Assembly (NCBI RefSeq): GCF_030463565.1
Contig: NC_134660.1
Span: 5,717,501 to 5,781,500 of the forward strand
Length of the DNA: 64,000 bases
Reading direction: 5' to 3'
Source of the DNA: Pelecanus crispus
Lineage: Eukaryota; Chordata; Aves; Pelecaniformes; Pelecanidae
The notes beneath the pieces were generated by a model that was given only the letters and a program-made list of their open reading frames with translations, made no database searches and was not told the origin of the DNA. Shown in pieces: positions 55,501 through 64,000 of this stretch (positions within the stretch are counted from its first letter, which is position 1; each line of letters begins with the position of its first letter). Both the position numbers and the translations under genes were made by a program.

Positions 55501-58500
55501 CGCCAGTATCGCTGCCCTACCCTCTGTTCTCTCTCTCTCGCCTGCAGCGTTATTCATTCCCCATCGCAGCCACTTCTGGTGCAAACATGCCATGTGATTC
55601 TTCGTCCTGTGTCTGGGCACAGCTCAGGTGCCAGCGGGGCTCTGCGCTGCCCGCTGCCCTGGGCAGGGTCCTGACACGGGGCTGAGCATCCTGTGCTGCT
55701 GTGGCTTGGCACACAAAGCCCCTGCGAGGGTGCTGCCATGCTGCCAGTGCCTCCTGAACCATAAGCAGCTTTCTGATCGGATCCGTAGAGCTGTGTTTGG
55801 TTACGTTTCCTAGCGCAATGCAGCGAGCATGCTTCATGCGCAGCGTGTCGTCTTCACATCAGTCACATGCTGCTTGTTGCGTTCAGATCCCCTCGAGTTT
55901 GTCACAGCCTCAAGAAGAGTTCAGAAACTCGCAGTCGGGAAGGCTTTGTCTAGCGCCTTTCAGAAGATACTCCTCATAGTCTTAGGTAAGGCCTATTTTT
56001 GTATCAAACGCTGGGGTGTTTGGGCTAATGGTATTGTAACTTTCATGATAATTGATATGAATTCTTTTTCTCTGAACCTTTCTTGGGATTCGTGGAGGTT
56101 TGGGGGGTCTTCGGCAAAATTAAATTTGCATTGTGGTCTGTAATGATTTTACAGAGTGGTTTCATCCTATGTGTTATGTGAGTGAAAAGAAAATCTGACA
56201 GGAGGTCAGATTTTTTTACAATAAATAAGTCATTGAAACTCCAAATTCCAAGAGCGTAAACGCTGGCAGGGAGAGATTTTTACCAGTACATGTATGTTTG
56301 CCATGTTTACCAGCATGCCGAATAGGGATGTGGGGAGGTTCTGGTTCCAGGGGTAACATGAACTGAATTGCAGCACTTTGCACATTCCTGTCCTGGTTCC
56401 AAGCCAACCAGGTGCCGTCAAAGGTCCGTGCCCCACTGTTGCCATCGGTGTTGCGTCTTTGGGGCTACTGTCTCCTGTGGGTTTTTAATCGTAGAAGCTG
56501 GCTCTGTGCCTACCCAGGAACTGCTAGATCTGCTTTCTCTGGGTTTCCAGGTCCTGTGCTCTCTGAGCTTTTAGGTGACTGTTATTGGTGTGGTACCTGA
56601 GTACTTTAGGCTTTTATCCTTATCAGGACAGACCCTGATGGGATCAGGTCAGTGCCCGATCCTCATTTTAGAGAGGGGCCCTTCCTCTGCCAGGTTCCTC
56701 CCCTGGGTTCTTTAAGGTGTTCTTGCGAAAGGTGGGTTTCTGGATTCAGACGTTTTGCAGTGCTTCCTGCCTTCTGGTCCATCGCAAACATGGAGACCGG
56801 CAATTAACATGCTCCATCCTCCCCATAGGCTTCTGCTTCCTCAATTTTAGTTTCCACTCCATTTAGTAAGAGCCAGTTGGTTTTCTGCAGAGAAGACAGG
56901 CAGGTATGCCAGAGGAAGAAGCGCACTCATTCAGAGTCGCTCTGAAAGCCATTATGAAGCAGAATTGTCCCATTTGGAGTTTAGGGTAGGTTTATTGTCA
57001 TTACACACAGTAGTAACTAACTGTGTTTCTGGCTGTTTATTCTGTGTGCTTGTTTCAGAGAATGGGAAAGTGGCCGTAGAGTACGATTCCACCCTAGAGG
57101 ACCTCACAGACTCCTTAACAGAAGAGGAACTGAAGGGGCTTGTTCAGGTAAAGCCAGTGGATATTCAGCTTTTCCACAGGACCTGTATGTCACATCTAGA
57201 GATCAGAGATACAGCTGTTAACTGTTACAGCCTCTGACATCCTTCTTTTGTGCAGCAATTACCTCGACTTAAATCCCAGGGAGTAATCACACCTTGGAAC
57301 TGTACAGCATGCTAAGGTTTTAAAACTCTTACTGTTTTGGGTATCTTTGTGCAGAAGTGCGTGTATATTTTAGATGGCACAGGAAAGCGAGCGGATAGGG
57401 TGCAGGACTGTTACGGTGCAGCTTGACAAGTCTCGCACGTGACAGTGTCTGGGACTGCTCTTCATAGAATCTGCGAGGGTGAAAATCCCAGTAAAGTCAC
57501 AGTAGGTTAAATCAAATTATTTTTTAATAAGGTCTTAAATAAATCAAACTTCCCATCTAGAAATGCACTTCATAAACTTATCCAGAGGGAATGATTATTA
57601 AAAACTTTGGTGAAATAAAAGCTTTGGTGAAATCCCTGCAGGTAATTGTGGGATCTGTTAGCACACATCCAACAAAAATACCCTGGGTACAACAGTAAAA
57701 CTTTTATCATCATGCTCAGTGAGACGAGTTCTGCATGCCAGCCTTTGCACGCAGCCAGTCATGAGCAGAGGATTTTCCTCTCGCTCAGTTTGAAAACACC
57801 GCTGCTTACCAGGGGAGCTCACTGATACAGCGGTCTTCTGAAAGCAAGCATCACTCTCACATGACGGGCCCGCACCGCGCTGCGCAGTGTCTGACTCCTG
57901 CAGTTAGCACGGAGGAAGCGTCTAACGAACCTTGTGACGCGTTATTCCATTTGATGACCCTGACTCACCTCGTGTCCAGGGGCAGAACTGTCTTCCTTTC
58001 TTACTGAAGAGCAGCAGGAAAATAGGAGGTACTTTGGGGTGTGAAGTAACTAACGTCCAACAGATTTTTTTTTTTTATCAGTTGAGAAGATGAAACTTCT
58101 GCTGGTTCCTTCTTTCCCTGCATTTTCCTCTGTACTGCCCCTTTTATCTGACTTCTTTTAAACCCACAGAGAACTGACCTAACATGCGATGACCGTAAGA
58201 GAAGTGAGCAGCAAAGTCAAACAGAAAGCCTGCTGCCTCTCAAACCTCTGTTTTACCAGAAGAGTCATCCCTCACCTCCCCTGCCGTCTCGCTTCCCTTG
58301 TGATGGTGTGTGGGAGCTAATTCAGCACTCTCTCTCCACAAAGCGCCTTCTAGCCTGATAGGAAGAGGAACAGACAGGAATTTGGAAGGACTTGCTTGGG
58401 AGGGGAGCTGCTGGGTGTCCTTTTGGTTTATTGCCTCGTGATGTCAGTCAGTCTTTCCAAAACAGAAACGTTCCTGAGTTGGTAAATTCCGGGGAGGCTG

Positions 58501-58707
58501 TCTCTTGTACGTGGTAAAAATATATTGTTTCCAGGTGCAGAGGAATGAAGCTAAAATATGTTATAGAGAAAGAAATTTACTCCTGATTTCTCTTCCCAGG
58601 TCAGTGAATTGTCCTTGGAACAGTTTGACCTCGAGGAAGAAGAAGAAGTTTTGTCAGATCTCAGTTTTGATGATGAGCTCCCTAGCCGGGAGGTGCTATC
58701 TAATTAG
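52363..58707 (+). CDS. RDM1: RAD52 motif-containing protein 1
   Basis: Nuclear protein with an RNA-recognition fold and a motif shared with RAD52. Family work, including in chicken DT40 cells, links it to DNA binding and cisplatin resistance. Exons: 52363-52449, 53971-54150, 54539-54661, 55149-55311, 55887-55985, 57059-57147, 58600-58707; 849 bases, 282 aa against 284 in human. Residues about 15-95 form the RRM: TLLVWGLE, then HSLFSAFSKFGPLYSVR and GYYAIIKFYSA. LALNSNKCQELANHYLGFNGW and KALSSAFQKILLIVL match the human protein closely, and the tail is acidic (DLEEEEEVLSDLSFDDE). Phases are 0,0,0,1,1,0. The start codon has context gctccATGGCG and directly precedes the conserved VVEF. Intron 1 is filled with a minisatellite. 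The assignment is firm; the least certain boundary is the last acceptor. Confidence 0.93.
52500..53276 (+). repeat. Minisatellite filling half of RDM1 intron 1, about 24 copies
   Basis: About 24 tandem units of roughly 29-34 bases, built on GGGCTGAGGATCGGGGCCTG followed by GGATC and a run of C ending in CAG. Units vary between GAGGATCGG and GAGGAGTGG. Each full unit holds an imperfect inverted repeat, CCTGGGATCCC against CCCAGG, that could form a hairpin, and a C-tract plus CAG resembling a splice acceptor. The array begins about 50 bases after the exon 1 donor. Confidence 0.93.
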
Positions 58708-58845
58708 TGCAGCTCTGTCTTCACATCGTTTCCAAAAGTTCTGCAGTGTTTGATTAGGAATGGAAGTCTAATGCTGTGAAATGACATGTGCATCATAGCC
58801 AATGTTTTCTTTTTTTCCAAATACGTAACAGCAAAAGAAATGGGC

Positions 58846-59013
58846 AATAAACCTAGCGTTACTAAAATTAAGCCCAAAAATGTATGGTGGTTTTGGAGAG
58901 GAAGTGTTTTCCTGTCAACTTATCCAGGTCAGCTATATATGGAAGTCGGCTTAGCTGCACGGTTATTATTTAGACAGCATAACAGATGTGCATAGCACTT
59001 ATAGAAAAATAAA
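58846..59013 (+). terminator. RDM1: RDM1 polyadenylation signals
   Basis: AATAAA at 58846-58851 and again at 59008-59013, 139 and 301 bases after the stop codon. Either could be used, giving a 3' UTR of about 160 or 320 bases. Confidence 0.6.
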
Positions 59014-59429
59014 AGGAACGAGCCCTCCCTGCAAGAGCCTACAGTGTAGGTTCGCTCTGATCCGCAGGAGAAAGCCGGAGATGGCAGAAGGAGGCATCTT
59101 ACCAGCAGGAGTAGCTGTGGTACTTACACACGTCTGCACGGGCACAGAAAAAGACTTCTCTAAGTGAAATTTCTTTTAAAGAAATAAGACTGAGTCTTGT
59201 AATCGTGTTGTGCTGCATGAGCCACATGGGTTGAGCCCCAACTACTGCGAGTAGTTGGGACATTATCATGATGTAAAGCAAAGATTATGTCTAATTTTGA
59301 ATAGTTTTTTCATTAAATTAAGTAAAATTTTGTAGCTCTGTGTGATGAATGAACCTTGGAGGCCGCACGAGCAATGGGGAGGGGCATCAAGCTTCCCAAA
59401 TCACAAGGGTGTGTGGTGGTGGGGGGCGA

Positions 59430-59735
59430 TGCTTATTTGATAACAGAACCCTGCTCAGATTTTTTGACCTCTGCCTTTGGAAAAAAAGATGATTGAAAAA
59501 TGGGAGAGCTCGGGGAAGAGCCACAGGAACGATTTGAGATCCCTCTTGAATTGAGTGTGGCCTGTTTAATTTAACAATAAAAGAGAGGAGAGGGGTGATT
59601 TGATCCAATAGCGGGTGAGCTTTTTAACCGGGAAGGCGAAGGTGAGACAAGGTCCAGTGGCTGGAGGCTGAATTTAGAGAAATCCAAACGGGAAGCAAGA
59701 CGCAGCGTTTCACAAGGGGGAATACTGAGGGAGGG
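59430..59735 (+). mobile_element. Degraded CR1-type LINE fragment, 3' region
   Basis: Blocks such as GAGGAGAGGGGTGATTTGAT, ACAAGGTCCAGTGGCTGGAG and GAAATCCAAACGGGAAGCAA follow, in order, the region near the 3' end of old amniote CR1 retrotransposons as I recall it. The copy is short, diverged and noncoding, has no 5' part, and ends near 59735. Its divergence suggests an old insertion. No target-site repeats are visible. Confidence 0.65.
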
Positions 59736-59828
59736 AACGGCCCTCCGTCGGACATGGTAAATCCTCTACCGGGGCGAGTTCTCAGGCGGAGGTTGTATTT
59801 ACATTATGTTACGTACACACAAGCCCCG

Positions 59829-60204
59829 CGGCGAGGCCTGCGCCCCGCGGTGAGGCCTGCGCCCGGCCCCAGGCCTGCGCCCCGCGGTGAGGCCTGCACC
59901 CCGCGGCGAGGCCTGCGCCCCGCCCCAGGCCTGCGCCCCGCGGCGAGGCCTGTGCCCCGCCCCAGGCCTGTGCCCCGCAGCGAGGCCTGCGCCCCACGGC
60001 GAGGCCTGCGCCCCGCGGTGAGGCCTGCGCCCCGCGGCGAGGCCTGCGCCCCGCAGTGAGGCCTGCGCCCCGCGGTGAGGCCTGCGCCCTGCGGTGAGGC
60101 CTGCGCCGGGCGGTGAGGCCTGCGCCCTGCGGTGAGGCCTACACCCGGCCCCAGGCCTGCGGCCCCCCCGTTGCCCGGCGACCCCCGGCCAGGCCTGCGC
60201 CGCC
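59829..60204 (+). repeat. 19-base GC minisatellite next to the LRR gene start, about 19 copies
   Basis: Tandem units of GAGGCCTGCGCCCCGCGGY, about 19 occurrences of AGGCCTG between 59835 and 60200, some with the variant CCCGGCCCC. The last partial unit, aggcctgcgccgcc, is directly followed by ATGG of the next gene, so the array makes up its promoter and 5' UTR region and supplies the start-codon context. Confidence 0.92.
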
Positions 60205-63200
60205 ATGGCCGCGCCCTGGCCCTGCCTGCTGGCCCTGCTGCTGGCGGCGGCCCCCTGCCCAGGGCGGCCCCGGGGGCTCTGCCCCGGCCCCTGCCGCTGC
60301 CGACGGCGGCTGCTGGACTGCAGCCGTGCCGGCCTGGCCAGCGTGCCCCCGGCTGCCCGCCGACAGGCCCTCTCCGTCCTGTGAGTACCGCCGGCGGTCC
60401 GCACCGCCAGACCCCCTCCATCTTCCCCTCCTCGGCTTTTCATTCCCCATAACCCTTCCCGGGACACCCGGGAGAGAGTCGCTGGCAGGAGACACCTTGG
60501 TTTCGGGGGGCTCGTGGTGCCGAGGGGCGAAGCCGGGCTGGCCGTGCTGTTGCATCTCCAGGCAAACTCCGCTGCCATCCCGGCAGCCAAATTTGCAGGG
60601 GAAAGGGTTTTCCTGAGGGGTGACGGTGTCAATCGTTTCTTTGCAGAAATTTCACTGGCAACTCAATTTCTTCCATCAAAAAACAAGCATGGAGGACATA
60701 CCCGTGGGCTGAGTACTTGTAAGTATCCTCTAGCTTTTAAAATGTCAGCGGTTCAGGTAATTTTCAATCCTTTCATCTGTTTTTTCAGCCAAGGGTATGA
60801 CAAGCACGAGCACCCACACAAACCATTTCCATCTGAATTCAAAGCTGAGCTGCTCAGCAAGGAGGGGTGTGAATCCCCAAGGCTTCCTGGGATGGCAAGA
60901 AATGCCATGAGCTGTGTCCCTTCCATCCTGCGGGACCATCCCTGTGCCTGTTTAATCAACGATCAGGCTACAGTTAAGCTTCAGCAGCCCAGGAGCAAGT
61001 GCCTGCTCCTACGATGAGTGGTGATGATCCCTGTAGTGACTCAAAGAGATGTTTTGGTAAAGCTACTGCAGGGTATTTTCCCCTGAAAATCGCATTTCCT
61101 CCTGGAGAGCACCTGGTATAACGGTAAATGTTATAAATTTTTTCTCACTCCAGAGTTCTCCAAGACAACGATCTGCAAGCAGTGAAGAGGCGTTCGCTGG
61201 AGGGCCTGCTCCTGCTGAAGCACCTGTAGGTACCGCCCCTGCCCACCACGGTGGGCTACTGCCTCACCCGCCCTTGGCCCCTGCTGCTGGACCCACCCCC
61301 GTGCAAGCGTGCTTTGTTCCTCCGTGGTTTCAAGCCACAGCCAGAGCAGAGCAAGGTGCCCTGGTGCTGCCACAGTGCCTGGAGGGAGGATTCCCACAGG
61401 GGCATGGTGCAGCTTTCATTTCCCCAAATCCAACCACGAGGAGGAGGCTGCTGCCCTTTCCCACAGATATTGGATGACTTCTAGTCAGCCCCAAGCTAAC
61501 AGTGACCTCCTCACACCCTGGGAGATTGACTCTGGCTCTGTTTATCTGAGGACCAACATTCTGGGGGTGAGAACCACCTAAAACAAGGCAAAACCCACGC
61601 ATGCCTTGCTTCTGCTAGGGTTTGGGTGGAAAGACCTCCGTTCTGGTGAAGACAGAGCGCCAGGTGGCTGATGACTCTTGGGATAGCCTCTCCGGTGGCT
61701 ATCGCAGGTGGAAAGACAGAAACCTGCGCTTACACCTTCCTCTGCTGAAATCCCAGAGGGACTGAGGTTGGGAGATCTCTGCTTCTCAGCTCCGAGCAGG
61801 GCTAACCTCAAAGCTAGCACAGGTTTTTTCTATTAAAAAATCAATGAGGTTGCTCAGGGCCGTATCCAGCTGAGGCCCCCCTCTTCTTGGAGGAGAAACA
61901 AATGTGCATCTGTGTCCACACAGTGTCAGATGAAATTGCAACAAGCGCTCTAATGCTGTCTGGAAGGGAGCAGAGGAGCATTAGGGTTTTTTCTCCTTGA
62001 AGTTCAGTTTTTCACATATTTTGGGGTTTCCTGTGTGGTGCAGGCAAAGGAAGTGTGAAACAAGAACGGCAAACTCTTGCCCTGTTCCCTGTCCTCTGCT
62101 TAGCCACTGTCACGCTCTCTTTTCTTATCCTAAAGACTGAGAGGCAGAAATAAATCCCCCTGTGGAAGCTCAGAGCTTTAGTGCCCAGAGCCCAGACTGC
62201 CCGAGCCTCAGAGGAGACACGGGTACGCTCATTTCTCAACACAAACCTCATGTCAAAGATGAAAATACTCCTCACGTGAAAAAGCTGACAGCAAGGGAAG
62301 CCCTGGCTTGGAGCTGGCTCGTGAGGGTCATGTTTTGGGTCCCATTCCTCTGTTTTTAGAGTGTCCCAACAGACATGTCCCAAAATCCCCTCTGTTGCTC
62401 ATATTTGTAGATCATCGCAAGTATCTCAGCTCCATCACTGTTTGCATTTGTAGTGTCACTTATTGTGACCCTTACGTGCTTGCGTTTTGCCCACAAAAAG
62501 GGAGATTGTGGATTTTCTAGGATGCACGTTGGCTTGGAAGGAGCCAAGTCCAGGGTGGTCTTGGCCTTTCTGGAGCTGCTCCTGCGGTGAGCCAGCCCTA
62601 GGTCTGCATCTAAGCCTTGTCTCAGTGCTGGGGAATGGTGGAAAACAAGGTAGTGCCAGGGCCCACTGCCCACATTAGCTCCCCCTCCCCGTGTCTTTTT
62701 AGCAGGTACGTGTGCCCTACATTGTAGAAAAGAAGGATCCTAGAACTTAAAAGCATGTTCTGCAGGATGTGGGTTGCAGGCTAAATGAGTCAGGTTGGGA
62801 AGAAACAGGCTTCCAGCCACGCTCCCCTTCTGCAAGGCTGAAAACTGAACTCTCCGAAGCACTTCTGAGATTGCACGTGCAAAGACCTTCCTCCCACCGC
62901 CCGGCTGCCTCCCTGGGGGGTCCAGGCCCCGCAGACGAGAGCGGCAGTCGCTCCCCGACGCTCTCCCTGAACACCCTCTGAGTAGAGAGGCCATCTCCCA
63001 CAGAAGAAACCTTGTGCATTCACCTCCTCTAATTTTAGATGCCTAATAATTGCCTAGGATTAGGCTGATTGTTCAGGCTCTCTTCTTTTCCATGGAGAGG
63101 AACAGGCACTTCCCATTCACCCAAATGATCTTGGGAACCTGTCTGAGAGGGGATGAATCACTCCCCAGAAATATTTCTCTCTCACTCTTTTGCTGCAGAA

Positions 63201-63974
63201 CAAGCCCGGGCAGCTAATTCAAGCTGAGACAACAAACCTTTTGATTTCTATAGCTAGGCCAGGTGAATCCCGCAGCGACTGAGTGTCTACACACATCTCG
63301 CAGCCGAGCTGTGCAGGAAAGCAGAGTTTAGCTTACCCCTTCATTGTGCCCTTTCCAGACTTCCATGTTCTTAATTTTGCGTCCTTAATAGGGTCCCTTT
63401 AATATAAATTTTGCACTGCATGTGGTGTAGGAGGGAGTCATTAAGGGAGAAATAACCACTTTGGTCACACGTGGTTACCAACCCGTCCCTGAGCTCTCAA
63501 ACAAGAGGTGCTGTTCCGGCTTTTCTGTCTGACTGATGGCACCAGGGGAAGGCAGGTTGCATCTCTGTGGCACATCCAGAGGGTCACATATCGGTGTGGT
63601 CCATGCAAATGCATCCTCGGCTGCTGAACTGTGCCTGCGTAAAGAATCTTTTCCATTATCAGAGAGGAATTCAAGCCCTAAAATAATTCTGGTGGGATCA
63701 GAGCTAGAAAAAAATCACTGAGATGAAAGCCACCTCCGGTCAGGAAGGTTATCACAGGTTACACACCACTGCAAGCTAATATCAGATAGAAACACTGTGT
63801 GAAATCGGAGCTGTGTAACATATATGCTGCCAGTGTCAAAGCAAATGAAAGTAAACATGACAGTGCAAATGTAATTAACATTTCATGTTCTAATTTTAAC
63901 AGGGATTTATCTTGCAATAAAATCCTGTCGATTGAGGAACATGCTTTTGAGCCACTTCCTTTTTTGCAGCTCAT
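60205..63974 (+). CDS. Leucine-rich-repeat protein, LRRC37-like, 5' part
   Basis: Four exons are visible: 60205-60380, 60647-60718, 61154-61225 and 63903-63974; the gene continues beyond the window. Exon 1 encodes a signal peptide (MAAPWPCLLALLLAAAP) and a cysteine cap CPGPCRCRRRLLDC with the C-x3-C-x-C-x6-C spacing of LRRNT, followed by LASVP. The next three exons are each exactly 72 bases, all in phase 2, and each gives one 24-residue repeat (NFTGNSISSI, VLQDNDLQAV, LDLSCNKILSI). The fourth, SIEEHAFEPLPFLQL, resembles the LRRC37 family of human 17q as I remember it. The protein is therefore probably secreted or membrane-bound. Other LRR families with one repeat per exon remain possible. The start codon follows a minisatellite and has a strong GCCGCCATGG context. 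Intron 3 (61226-63902) contains nothing recognised. Confidence 0.8.
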
Positions 63975-64000
63975 GTGAGTTACAAAAGTTTCTTCCTAGT

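Noticed and set aside
59799-60632. Reverse-strand open frame of 277 codons with GAG- and RPHRGAQASP-type repeats
   Set aside because: The repeats are the translated 19-base minisatellite. There is no independent evidence for an antisense gene.

Overview
The window is vertebrate nuclear DNA and almost certainly from a bird. Its genes are split into many short exons, the introns are compact and GC-rich, and the growth hormone protein is close to the chicken hormone as I remember it. The GC content and small introns suit a microchromosome, like chicken chromosome 27. The gene set matches a part of human 17q. The species cannot be named from the sequence alone. All five genes lie on the + strand.

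Layout: 1-2452 is upstream flank with E-boxes. 2453-34135 is the skeletal-muscle sodium channel SCN4A (Nav1.4), 25 coding exons and 1833 codons, with a probable 3' UTR to about 35945. 38474-43120 is CD79B (Ig-beta), six exons, 226 aa. 47733-52064 is growth hormone (GH), five exons, 217 aa, with a clear TATA box and Pit-1-like sites. 52363-58707 is RDM1 (RAD52 motif protein 1), seven exons, 282 aa, starting under 300 bp after the GH stop. 60205-63974 is the 5' part of a leucine-rich-repeat gene that runs off the window and most resembles the LRRC37 family. Exon ends were placed by protein conservation, reading phase and splice signals, and every junction in the four complete genes keeps frame.

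The SCN4A-CD79B-GH order and orientation is the same as in mammals, where the upstream control elements of the human GH cluster lie in and around CD79B and SCN4A. A muscle channel, a B-cell receptor subunit and a pituitary hormone do not share a pathway, so the linkage is positional and possibly regulatory. RDM1 and an LRRC37-like gene downstream of GH differ from the human arrangement.

The most notable points are: a U12-type intron 2 in SCN4A with an ATATCCTT donor whose only reading that keeps conserved residues ends in AA; an AT-AC intron of the U2-dependent kind in the III-IV linker; an apparent extra linker intron relative to human; three GC-rich minisatellites (GH intron 4, RDM1 intron 1, and directly against the start codon of the leucine-rich-repeat gene); and a cluster of ACGTG motifs in CD79B intron 1. 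I saw no virus-like element. One degraded CR1 LINE fragment lies between RDM1 and the last gene.
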